From assembly GCA_009746045.1 (NCBI GenBank), contig RPFO01001925.1, forward strand, positions 1 to 40,576: 40,576 bases of DNA, in the 5' to 3' direction. This document shows, piece after piece, positions 17,011 to 24,574 of this stretch. Source of the DNA: Mesostigma viride. Lineage: Eukaryota; Streptophyta; Mesostigmatophyceae; Mesostigmatales; Mesostigmataceae. The position numbers and the translations under genes are program-made. How positions within the stretch are numbered: position 1 is the stretch's first letter; each line of letters opens with the position of its first letter. The notes below the pieces were generated by a model. The model did no database searches and was not told the DNA's origin. It saw only the letters and a program-made list of their open reading frames with translations.

Positions 17011-17469
17011 TCAGTAGTCGTCGAAGAAGCTGCCGTCGTCCCCCAGGATGTTGGAGCCGTCCAGCCTTTCTACGTTCTGCTTGCGGTGGCACACCGTGTA
17101 GGCCGGGTGCGGGATGACCGAGTTGTCAGGCTGCTCGTCGCCCAGGAACACGCGCGCGTACCTCTCGTAATCGTCCAGATTGGAGTACACGCTGTTCAGC
17201 TTCCCCAAGCGGTTGGCCACGTCCCGGTTGATGGAGTCGACCACCTCCCAGATGCCGCTGAGGTCGCCGGTCTCCACGGCGCGCCGCTCGAGGAAGGACG
17301 CGTCCGAGCGGAGGCCGTACACCATCCGGATCATCTGCGCCACTTCGTCCTCCAGCACGTCCACGCCCCAGGAAGCCGTAACGCCCTGCTGGATGGCCTG
17401 GATGTTAGAGAGGCGGAACAGCTCGGTGTGCACCGGGTAAGCGGACGCGGCGAGGTCGGGATCGGACAT
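17011..17469 (-). CDS. Unrecognised helical protein
   Basis: 152 residues from the ATG at 17467-17469. Mostly alpha-helical, with no membrane segment, no Cys clusters and no recognised motif, ending in an acidic/aromatic tail (GSFFDDY). It is intact and lies 53 bases from the Rieske start on the same strand, so the two could share a transcript. It is divergent from the resolvase gene across an AT-rich gap with several TTTATAT/AATATT elements. Confidence 0.5.
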   Translation of the reverse strand: MSDPDLAASAYPVHTELFRLSNIQAIQQGVTASWGVDVLEDEVAQMIRMVYGLRSDASFLERRAVETGDLSGIWEVVDSINRDVANRLGKLNSVYSNLDDYERYARVFLGDEQPDNSVIPHPAYTVCHRKQNVERLDGSNILGDDGSFFDDY

Positions 17470-17576
17470 CCTTGCCACCCCCCGGCGATCCCGCCGTACA
17501 TGGTGGAAATGGTGGCATTGGGCACGTTCTCCACGGGATGCATTTTATATTACCCCATAATATTAAATTGCCGTCC

Positions 17577-18179
17577 ATGATTGTGCTCAGCTTTGACGTG
17601 GGGATCGCCAACCTGGCCTACTGCGTCGTCAAGCTGACCGACGGGGACGGGAACGAGTACGCCAAAGGCCTCCCCTTCGAGATCCTGGGCTGGGAAGTGA
17701 TCGACCTGAACGCGCGGTCCCTGGACGAGGCGTGCAGGAAGCTGCCGGGGGAGCTCCTGAAACGCATCGACGTGCTCGGGTGCGCGGACAAGGTCATCAT
17801 CGAGAGGCAGACGAAGACCAACGTGAAGATGAAGGTGATGAGCCACGCCCTGCAGGTCTTCTTCGAGAGCCATCTGGTCCTGCGCCCGGTGGTCAGCGAC
17901 CTGATGAAGCCCATGGTGGTCGAGTTCTCGTCCCCGCTGAAGAAGCTGAGCGTGTACTCGGGCCCCCCGATCGCCTGCTCCATTCAGAACTCGTACAGGA
18001 GGAACAAGAAGATGGCCATCGAGCACACCCTCAAGATCCTGGAGAAGTACCCCGTGTTCGTCGAGTACTTCCACGCCCTCACCAAGAAGGACGACGCCGC
18101 CGACGCCCTCCTGCACGCCCTGGTGGCCCTGCACGAGCACTGGGGCGGCGCCCGAAAGCCCGTGTCTGTGGATGTCTGA
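17577..18179 (+). CDS. A22/RuvC-like Holliday junction resolvase
   Basis: 200 residues from ATG 17577. The RNase H-fold catalytic residues are in place: D7 in SFDVGIANLAYC, E76 in VIIERQ, and D172/D173/D176 in KKDDAADALLHAL. A Lys/Arg-rich stretch before the last motif (SYRRNKKMA) probably contacts DNA. Poxvirus A22 and its giant-virus relatives resolve recombination junctions and concatemers before packaging. It is followed 61 bases later by the YqaJ nuclease in the same direction, a natural recombination pair. The AT-rich TTTTATATTACCCC just upstream is a likely promoter. Confidence 0.85.
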   Translation: MIVLSFDVGIANLAYCVVKLTDGDGNEYAKGLPFEILGWEVIDLNARSLDEACRKLPGELLKRIDVLGCADKVIIERQTKTNVKMKVMSHALQVFFESHLVLRPVVSDLMKPMVVEFSSPLKKLSVYSGPPIACSIQNSYRRNKKMAIEHTLKILEKYPVFVEYFHALTKKDDAADALLHALVALHEHWGGARKPVSVDV

Positions 18180-18240
18180 GTGCGGCTAGCCGGTCGCCAA
18201 AAAAATCCCCTCCCTGTATGCAAATGGGACGCGCGGCCAG

Positions 18241-19062
18241 ATGGCAGAACTCGTTGAGACACCGACGGAGCAGGCGGGCGAGGAGTACGTCCACCCCGTA
18301 GTCAGAGGCCTGCTGAACATGAAGACGGCGCCCCAGCACTCGCCCGAGTGGTTCGCGATACGTGACCGGATGTTGACCGCGTCCGACGTGGCAGCCGCGA
18401 TAGGAGCGAATCCGTATCAAAGCGTCGACAAACTTCTCCGGAAGAAGCTGGGGGATGACAAGTACGTGTTCCAGGGCAACGCGGCCACTCGACACGGGAA
18501 CGAGAACGAGGATGTGGCCGCGCAGGAGTACGCGCGCAGGACGGGGAAGAAGTGCCTCCAATTCGGCCTCATACCCCATCCCTTGCACCCGTGGCTCGGG
18601 GGGAGCCCGGATCGCATCACCACCGACGGCGTCCTGGTGGAGATCAAGTGCCCCATCAAGCGGGACATCAAGCACGAAATACCCTCCTACTACCTCCCCC
18701 AGGTCCAGGTGCTTTTGGAGATCGTCAACCTGGAGATGTGCCATTTCGTGCAGTTCCGCCCGTCCAGCACCTGGGCGGAGATGGAGATGGACATCCTGGA
18801 GGTCAAGCGGGACCGAAACTGGTTCCGCCAGAAGCTGCCTCTCATGCAGAAGTTCAGGGACGTGTGGGTAGAGGCTACCGAGAACGGGGGGCTGCAGTAC
18901 CTGCACAAGAAGGGGGTCTTCTGCAGCAGCTCCTCGTCGGGGGACGAGTGCGAGGAGGACGCGGCCAATGGGAGGAAAAAGCGCCGGGTCGTGGAGGTCA
19001 CTATCGACCCCCCCTTCCCGTTTATAGAGAGGCCAGCGGTGATGGACAGTGGGATCTCTTGA
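18241..19062 (+). CDS. YqaJ-type viral recombinase / exonuclease
   Basis: 273 residues. The PD-(D/E)xK core is clear: a SPEWFAIRDRMLTASDVAAA opening, HGNENEDVAAQEY helix, and the catalytic D124, E134 and K136 in GGSPDRITTDGVLVEIKCP. The C-terminal 45 residues are Ser/acidic then basic (GRKKRR), a possible nuclear signal. This family supplies the lambda-exonuclease-like 5' resection used for single-strand annealing; paired with the ssDNA-binding-like protein at 1668 it could form a viral recombination system. Intact frame. Confidence 0.85.
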   Translation: MAELVETPTEQAGEEYVHPVVRGLLNMKTAPQHSPEWFAIRDRMLTASDVAAAIGANPYQSVDKLLRKKLGDDKYVFQGNAATRHGNENEDVAAQEYARRTGKKCLQFGLIPHPLHPWLGGSPDRITTDGVLVEIKCPIKRDIKHEIPSYYLPQVQVLLEIVNLEMCHFVQFRPSSTWAEMEMDILEVKRDRNWFRQKLPLMQKFRDVWVEATENGGLQYLHKKGVFCSSSSSGDECEEDAANGRKKRRVVEVTIDPPFPFIERPAVMDSGIS

Positions 19063-19102
19063 TGGAAGGGTGAATTCATTTCTCAATTAATTTATAAGAC
19101 AC

Positions 19103-19642
19103 ATGACCGTTCGTCATGCCATCACCAGGTGTCAATTCCATAAGATCATGAAGGCCATGATGCACATGCCCGAGAATGACAGGATGTCCTTCTGCTCCGG
19201 GATCATCCGCGATTTGCAGACGGGCGCGTATGGGGTAGAAGAGGGCGCCGAGCGCGCCTTGGGAGAGCTCGTCCGAATGAGAGACAGAGACAGTCCCCCC
19301 CTCCGCCTCCCGATGCACGCCATCCAAAGGAGGGGGCAGAAGGCATTTGAGGCCTTTTTAGGAGCGGGCGGGGCTCTCAGCCCAACCTCGAGTGGGACAA
19401 CGCGAAGTCCTCGAAGGCCGCGAACGTCAAGTCTTGAAGCAGCGGGTAACCGTACGCCGCGCACTGCTCCTTCAGCGTCAGGTAGAGATTCAGCAGCTCG
19501 TCTCTGTACTGGCACTGAAAATGGTCCGGCAAGTCAGCAAGGGGGCGACACGTGTCGCAGCCCTCGCATCCATCGTCGCATCCCTTCCCTGGCGCGCATG
19601 TGCTGCTGTCATCCTTGGGGTGGGTGTTGCGGTTGTCCATGA
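19103..19642 (+). CDS. Small helical protein, C-terminal limit uncertain
   Basis: The first ~90 residues (from ATG 19103) are a well-formed Met/Arg-rich helical segment. From about 19375 on the frame is Ser/Arg/Pro-rich low-complexity and lies antisense to the gene at 19377-19640, so the true protein probably ends near 19380, perhaps through a missed indel. No domain recognised. Confidence 0.4.
   Translation: MTVRHAITRCQFHKIMKAMMHMPENDRMSFCSGIIRDLQTGAYGVEEGAERALGELVRMRDRDSPPLRLPMHAIQRRGQKAFEAFLGAGGALSPTSSGTTRSPRRPRTSSLEAAGNRTPRTAPSASGRDSAARLCTGTENGPASQQGGDTCRSPRIHRRIPSLARMCCCHPWGGCCGCP
19377..19640 (-). CDS. Small Cys-rich protein of a giant-virus type
   Basis: 87 residues from ATG 19640. 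The N-terminal half has five Cys in CAPGKGCDDGCEGCDTC, probably a compact metal site, followed by a helix (YRDELLNLYLTLKEQC). The layout of a Cys-rich head and an amphipathic helix is seen in short uncharacterised giant-virus proteins. It overlaps the tail of the 19103 frame on the opposite strand. Confidence 0.45.
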   Translation of the reverse strand: MDNRNTHPKDDSSTCAPGKGCDDGCEGCDTCRPLADLPDHFQCQYRDELLNLYLTLKEQCAAYGYPLLQDLTFAAFEDFALSHSRLG

Positions 19643-19702
19643 TAGGGTGCAACGGACTTCGGGCGTGTGCGAGAGAGAGTTACCAGTCGCCGAGATTTCT
19701 TT

Positions 19703-19924
19703 TTACCACCCGTAGCCGCGGTACCCGCCCCTGGCTGGAAGCAGGGCCGACGGGACGTACAGCCCCAGCACGAGCGCCACCAGCCAGAACGGCGTGAGCG
19801 TCTGCCGCGCGCCGACCCCGAACTTCATGGGGCGCCCGTCCGGCTCGAACATGCACGCGGGTTTCGCGCGCAGGAGCAGGTAGGACGCCGCGAAGAAGAC
19901 CAGGAGAGACGGCAACGTGTCCAT
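19703..19924 (-). CDS. Small two-helix membrane protein conserved in giant viruses
   Basis: 73 residues from the ATG at 19922-19924. Helix 1 is PSLLVFFAASYLLL, then RAKPACMFEPDGRPMKFGVG, then helix 2 FWLVALVLGLYVPSAL. A CMF-x-x-G-x-(4)-FG block between two helices, followed by a T-x-(2)-PFWL start of helix 2, is a pattern I know from mimivirus-like viruses. A likely virion membrane protein. It lies 26 bases downstream of the SLATT-like gene on the same strand. Confidence 0.6.
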   Translation of the reverse strand: MDTLPSLLVFFAASYLLLRAKPACMFEPDGRPMKFGVGARQTLTPFWLVALVLGLYVPSALLPARGGYRGYGW

Positions 19925-19950
19925 CGTCAGGTTGCTATTAGACGAGAATT

Positions 19951-20721
19951 TTATCCCGCCGCCCCCATTATGCGCACCACAGCGTGGGCCTCGCGATCCC
20001 TCTTCACGCTCACGACCACCTTCCCCGGCCCGTCGCCAGACTCCGACCCCTCGCCCGTTTCCCTCACCTTGCGCCTGTACCTCTGCGCTATGAACTCGGG
20101 CATGTCCGGGCCTTGCGCCAAAAGGTTGTCGAGCGTCAGCCGGCAGACCTGGATGAACTCGAACGCATTCTGACGGTGGGCCCGGGGCTTGGTCAGCTCG
20201 CAATCGATCTCCCGGAAGAAGGACCCGAATCGGTTCGACATCTGCTTGTGCTGCTCGGACCGTCTTGTGAACTGCATGAAGTTCTGGACGCCGGTCAGCG
20301 CCGACACCACCATGCTGACCACGCCGATAGCGATGGCCGCCGTGTCGCCGTAATGGCTGCCGGATGCCACCTTCGAAAGAGAGGCGGTGCCGGCCACCGT
20401 GGACAGGATGATCGCCGGAATGCCCAACCCCTGAGACCAGCTGCGGAAGTAGCGTGACGCCATGTCGTGCATGTGGCGAAACCCGACCCCCTTCTGGCCC
20501 CATCCGTACACCAGCTCCTCCATGTCGCGCGTCCACTCGGAGTTTGTCTCCTTGTCGCGGATCACGTACTTGTAGATGCCCATGTCGTGGGCGTTCTCCA
20601 GGTTCGTAGTGAGCTTCGTCATGTCGTACTTGGGGGAGCTGGCCGGCGTGACGTCAGAGCTGCCCCCGTCCGTCTTGATATCCGTCAGAATGGGGTGGGG
20701 GTGCATCTCCTTGTGGCTCAT
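19951..20721 (-). CDS. SLATT-like two-helix membrane protein
   Basis: 256 residues from ATG 20721. The pattern W-G-x-K-G-x-x-x-RH then SWSQGLGIPAIILSTVAGTAS, a second hydrophobic helix (AIGVVSMVVSALTGVQNF) and a EQH-containing cytosolic helix is that of SLATT domain proteins, which form 2TM membrane effectors in bacterial CBASS-like defence and occur, with unknown function, in giant viruses. The C-terminal region is charged and probably soluble. In the virus it may be a pore or virion membrane component; a defence role is only an analogy. Confidence 0.6.
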   Translation of the reverse strand: MSHKEMHPHPILTDIKTDGGSSDVTPASSPKYDMTKLTTNLENAHDMGIYKYVIRDKETNSEWTRDMEELVYGWGQKGVGFRHMHDMASRYFRSWSQGLGIPAIILSTVAGTASLSKVASGSHYGDTAAIAIGVVSMVVSALTGVQNFMQFTRRSEQHKQMSNRFGSFFREIDCELTKPRAHRQNAFEFIQVCRLTLDNLLAQGPDMPEFIAQRYRRKVRETGEGSESGDGPGKVVVSVKRDREAHAVVRIMGAAG

Positions 20722-20803
20722 CTTTGTAGTAGTTTTTTTTTTGTGCCTGTCTGCCCCCGAGCGCACGTAAAACGGCGCAATTTATTTCTCGCCCTTGATT
20801 GCG

Positions 20804-20977
20804 ATGGACCCCTCGCTCGTCCTGTCGCTGACTGTCTTCGTGTCCTTCTGGTCTCTCGTGACCTGTCTCTTCCCCTTCCGACAGGCCTACGTCGAGGTAG
20901 ACGGTGATGGGGGATCCCTACTCTGCCGCCACGCGCTGGCTGGTCCAGAAGGACTTGTTTGTCGGCAAGACGGATGA
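20804..20977 (+). CDS. Possible small membrane protein overlapping the primase start
   Basis: 57 codons from ATG 20804, with one N-terminal hydrophobic segment (VLSLTVFVSFWSLVTCLFPF). The rest overlaps the primase coding region in another frame. It may be a real short upstream gene or a chance frame in the promoter region. Confidence 0.25.
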   Translation: MDPSLVLSLTVFVSFWSLVTCLFPFRQAYVEVDGDGGSLLCRHALAGPEGLVCRQDG

Positions 20978-22376
20978 GTACACCCACCTGCTGCTGGACG
21001 GGTTCCGGGGCGGCCGCGTGGCCATGGACGCCGAGAACCTGCACTACTTCTACGAAAAGGTCGCCAAGGACGGCAAGGACGGAAAGAACCTCGTCGTCGA
21101 GCAGAAGCCGCGGGACGGGCCGTTCCCCTTCTTCCTCGATCTGGACTGCGTCGACGAGAAGGACATGGGGGACGTGGTCATCCACCAGTGGCTGCCGAGG
21201 GTCCAGGAGGTGCTGGCCGCGTGCGCGCGGTTCCAGGACCGCGACCTCACCCTGGACCACACGATGGTGGTCTGTCGCGCACCACCCAAGGACCGGAAGG
21301 ACGGGGTGAAGACCGGATTTCACGTGCACTTCCCCTACGTGCCCGTCGACAGGGACGCCGCCCTCCTCCTCCGATCCATCATCGTGGAGAAGCTGCAGGC
21401 GGAGCTAGGGGAGCGCCCCCCAGAGAACCCGTGGAGCGCCGTGGTCGACAAGACCGTGCTGCTGGACAACGGGATCCGCATCCTGTGGAGCTGGAAGTGC
21501 GAGCGCTGCGTGCCGTGCATGAAGAAGATCCACAAGCTCGACGAGAACAACTGCGAGAAGTTGAGCGGGCCGGACGCGCGCTGCGGCCGGTGCGAGTTCT
21601 GCCTGACCAAGTCGAGGCTGTTCAAAGGGTGCGAGCTGTGCGAGCGCACTCGGATTTACGACAAGCGCGCCTACCACCCCTGGGGCATCGTGGGCGGCGA
21701 TGGCGAGGTGGAGCAGGAGTTCACGGACGAGGACGTGAAGGAGGACCCCCTGAAGTTCCTCAAGTTGACCTCCGTGCGCCTGTACGTCGAGCAGGAGGTC
21801 CCGCGCCTGGTAATCACTCCGCCGGCATCCTACGACCCGGCCACGTGCGTGACCTCGGCCGAGAAGGACAAGGGGAAGCGCAAGGCCAAGCCCGCGAAAC
21901 TGAAGACAGAACAGGCCGAGCGGGACGCGCAACGGCTGGGGTTCCACAAGCAGCACGGAGATTGCGTGCAGCCCTCCTCCCCGCGGTGGGGGGCCGCGCG
22001 TGACGCGGTGCACCTGATGGCGAAGGCGGCCCCCGTCACGAACGTTTTCGTGAGCGGCTCCATGTACTCGGCGTGGACCAAGTACCGGACGTGCGGCAAC
22101 AAAGGGGGGGAGCACGCCCACAATAACGTGTGGTTCACGATATCCCCGGACGGCGTGAGGCAGCGCTGCTTTGACGAGGACTGCAGGGGGTACAGGTCCG
22201 AGCCTACGCAAATAACACCGGCGCTCCGCTCGGTCTTGTTCCCATCGCCGTCCGCGGCCGTTCAGTCCTGCGCGGCGGAGGCGGGGAGGGGGAAAGTCGT
22301 GGCGGGCGACGCAAAAGTGCCGGTGCTGAGATTGGCTCAGAAGGTGGACCGCCTGATGTACAGGAAGGGGAGGTAG
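20907..22376 (+). CDS. Archaeo-eukaryotic primase (AEP) with C-terminal zinc site
   Basis: 489 residues from ATG 20907, intact. The metal-binding DxD motif is D78/D80 in FFLDLDC; the second AEP motif is GFHVH (H139, H141); a Cys-rich insertion (CERCVPCMKK, CGRCEFC, CELC) around residues 194-250 is a zinc-binding element. The C-terminal ~100 residues contain CGNKGGEHAHNNVWF and RQRCFDEDC, the Cys-His-Cys-Cys zinc site of herpes UL52-like primases. It synthesises RNA primers and would work with the D5-type helicase at 11133; in many relatives the two are one polypeptide. A KGKRKAKPAK stretch near residue 327 could be a nuclear signal. Confidence 0.85.
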   Translation: MGDPYSAATRWLVQKDLFVGKTDEYTHLLLDGFRGGRVAMDAENLHYFYEKVAKDGKDGKNLVVEQKPRDGPFPFFLDLDCVDEKDMGDVVIHQWLPRVQEVLAACARFQDRDLTLDHTMVVCRAPPKDRKDGVKTGFHVHFPYVPVDRDAALLLRSIIVEKLQAELGERPPENPWSAVVDKTVLLDNGIRILWSWKCERCVPCMKKIHKLDENNCEKLSGPDARCGRCEFCLTKSRLFKGCELCERTRIYDKRAYHPWGIVGGDGEVEQEFTDEDVKEDPLKFLKLTSVRLYVEQEVPRLVITPPASYDPATCVTSAEKDKGKRKAKPAKLKTEQAERDAQRLGFHKQHGDCVQPSSPRWGAARDAVHLMAKAAPVTNVFVSGSMYSAWTKYRTCGNKGGEHAHNNVWFTISPDGVRQRCFDEDCRGYRSEPTQITPALRSVLFPSPSAAVQSCAAEAGRGKVVAGDAKVPVLRLAQKVDRLMYRKGR

Positions 22377-23043
22377 CGTGCATAGGAGTGCATAGGCTGC
22401 CGAACTCTGTGACCAAGTGGGGCTGACCGAGCAGAGCCAGCGTGACCTCCCCGTGTTTGTATTGATTTGTAATTATTGCCGAATTGGGAATAAAAAGAGT
22501 ATTTGGACTGCATGTGCTGATCGTGTCACTAGGTAGGTAGGAAACACAGCGAATGAACACGTTGCTGTAGGGAGAGGAGTGACTAGGAAAGCTCATGCCC
22601 GCGGTTTCCCGCGCCTTCTCCATGCGTGCCTCGAACGGCAGGGATAGCATCGACTTCCTAGCGAACGCCAAACAGTCGTGGGCGAAGAAGGTCGTCTTCC
22701 CCCCGTCGAACCCGAGCACCCCCTGCAACACCGTGCCTCTGAACAGGCGCACCTTGAAAGGGGGCATGCGGACGATGTACACCGACTTGTCCCAATGCAC
22801 CATCGCACACACCGTGCGCCCCCCGCGGACGCGCACCAGGGACAGCAGGCAGTGGACCCCGCGCGTAAAGTCGCACGCCCAGTACCTGTCTCCCACCATC
22901 TCCCCCACCAGGTGCGCGGTGTCCGCGACACGGTGGATTGTCGGGCGCGGGAGGTCGTTGGAGCGGCACGTCGCCGTCACCGCCTTCAGCACGTCGTTCT
23001 GCTCGCGGGCCGACGCACGGCGGATCATCCACGCGCCGTCCAT
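22204..23043 (-). CDS. Capping-enzyme/ligase-like nucleotidyltransferase fold, catalytic Lys absent; C-terminal limit uncertain
   Basis: From ATG 23043 the first ~155 residues resemble the nucleotidyltransferase domain of mRNA capping enzymes and ligases: a CDFTRGVHCLLSLV segment where the KxDG motif is expected, a KSVYIV strand, then FRGTVLQGVLGFDGGKT and FFAHDCLAF, and the PFEARMEKARE helix. The nucleophilic Lys of motif I is not there, so catalysis by the standard route is doubtful. After about 22590 the frame runs through AT-rich sequence and into the antisense primase gene, so the real end is probably near 22580 or lost to an indel. The retrotransposon lies 8-12 bases upstream of the start codon. 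Confidence 0.45.
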   Translation of the reverse strand: MDGAWMIRRASAREQNDVLKAVTATCRSNDLPRPTIHRVADTAHLVGEMVGDRYWACDFTRGVHCLLSLVRVRGGRTVCAMVHWDKSVYIVRMPPFKVRLFRGTVLQGVLGFDGGKTTFFAHDCLAFARKSMLSLPFEARMEKARETAGMSFPSHSSPYSNVFIRCVSYLPSDTISTCSPNTLFIPNSAIITNQYKHGEVTLALLGQPHLVTEFGSLCTPMHATSPSCTSGGPPSEPISAPALLRRPPRLSPSPPPPRRTERPRTAMGTRPSGAPVLFA

Positions 23044-23050
23044 CCGACGG

Positions 23051-23055
23051 TCCTC
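23051..23055. repeat. Left target-site duplication (TCCTC)
   Basis: TCCTC immediately before the left LTR, repeated exactly at 31544-31548 after the right LTR. This is the 5-bp duplication made by LTR-retrotransposon integrase. Confidence 0.9.
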
Positions 23056-23510
23056 AGTTGGATGGAGACTAGGGACGACGAACAACTGCGAAAGCTGAGA
23101 GCGAATGATGATTGTATTACAATAATACAATGAGAGAGCGGTGAAAGCTGAGGGCTCAGAATGGAACTGGGCAGACTCGGGTGCTGTGGCACTCCCCAGT
23201 GCTACGCCTATATGCCTATGGCGGTGCTACCTGCAGCACACGACCAGTGGACAAGTGTACACTGCAATGCCATGCGACCACGTCACTAGCATCCAGCTAA
23301 GACTCGGCCCGTCAGGCCCGGCTACACCGGACCTGGCGGGTCGAGCTAGCACCTAGGAACAGTCTGGCACTAACCGCACATCGGTCCACATGACACCTCA
23401 GTACCGTACACCCTGCCGTACTGTACTGAGGTGTCCCGCTCAGCCGCGGTAGGCAATACGCGGCGCGCAGGCCGGAAATCCGTGTGTCAGCCTAAGCATC
23501 TCATCTAACT
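23056..23510 (-). repeat. 3' LTR of the retrotransposon
   Basis: 455 bp, nearly identical to the copy at 31089. It carries two inverted repeats: ATTGTATTA/TAATACAAT at 23111-23131, and 12-base arms ACACCTCAGTAC/GTACTGAGGTGT near 23392-23435. Confidence 0.95.
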
Positions 23511-24574
23511 CCCATTATGTTTTCCTTTCAGGTTGAAGGCTAGCGACTTCAAGCCTGACCCTGCCCAGCTAGGAGACTGACTCCAAGCTGACTGAGGTGC
23601 TGAGCAACTGACACCCATACTGCAACATCTGGACTGAAAAAGATGGGCCCCAGAACTCGTGCAATACTTGTGATGGCATCACGTTTAGCTCAACATGCCC
23701 GGGGAGTTCCTCCTCCTCGCGAGCTCACAAGGGAGATAGCTATGCCTGTCTGCCTATCCAGGGAGTGCACCACCAGCCAAGAGAGCCTTGTAAAAAAATG
23801 CCAAGGTAACCGTTTAAGAGGTTCCATGTTGTTCCATCATCATCGCCCACTCAGAGAGAAAATACCCAGCCAGGCTGGGTCAACTGAGCTCAGGTTACCT
23901 GCAACCTGAGGAGTGACAGTGGACAGGTTTATTGCACCCTGCACTGTCCATGTTGTACCTGCACAACATGTGAGGACCAGCCACCCCTGCCCTGCACAGA
24001 GGGGGCTGAAGTCCGAGTGACAGGTGACAGGACTATGACATCCTGGACCTGGCCACATTGCACCTGCACAACGTGGGAGACCAGCCACCCCTGCCCTGCA
24101 CATGGGTGACTGAAGTCCTGGTGACAGGTGACAGGAATATTTCATCCTGCACCTGTGCTGAGCACGTTGTACTAGACAACATGACAGCACCCATGCCTTA
24201 CTGCCACTGAACAGTAAGGCCAGGTGGCCCAGGATAGCCACAGTGAACTGGGGTCCTGGGTAACCACCTGTCAAGGGAGCTTTGACCCTCCACTTGAATG
24301 GGGGCACCTGAGCCACTGAGCTCAAGGCCATTCCACCAAGGCATACGCCCTAGGGAATAAAAGTGTGAGATACATCCCATGCCCACCTATGAAGGTGTGC
24401 ATAACGAAATTCCATGGTGTTGAGAAAATCAAAACAGATTTTATTGGGCATAGGGCACGCAGATGTATGAAAACAGACTCCAACCAACCCCCCTTGCTGG
24501 AAGCCACAACCTACCCCTTGGACCTGCCCAAGGGGTACTGGGTGACCTAGGCGGCCCTGGTGAACAGGACCCTG
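23511..24574 (-). other. Retrotransposon 3' non-coding tail with imperfect repeats
   Basis: No supported gene. Contains two to three imperfect ~120-bp repeats at roughly 23930-24170, sharing a CCAGCCACCCCTGCCCTGCACA block and a CTGAAGTCC...GTGACAGGTGACAGGA block, with GTTGT...ACAAC inverted segments. A purine-rich stretch next to the LTR at 23511 may prime plus-strand DNA. Confidence 0.6.

Noticed and set aside
23141-23356. 71-codon frame present in both LTRs (23141 and 31174)
   Set aside because: It is duplicated only because the LTR is; no coding features, and it lies on the strand opposite the element.
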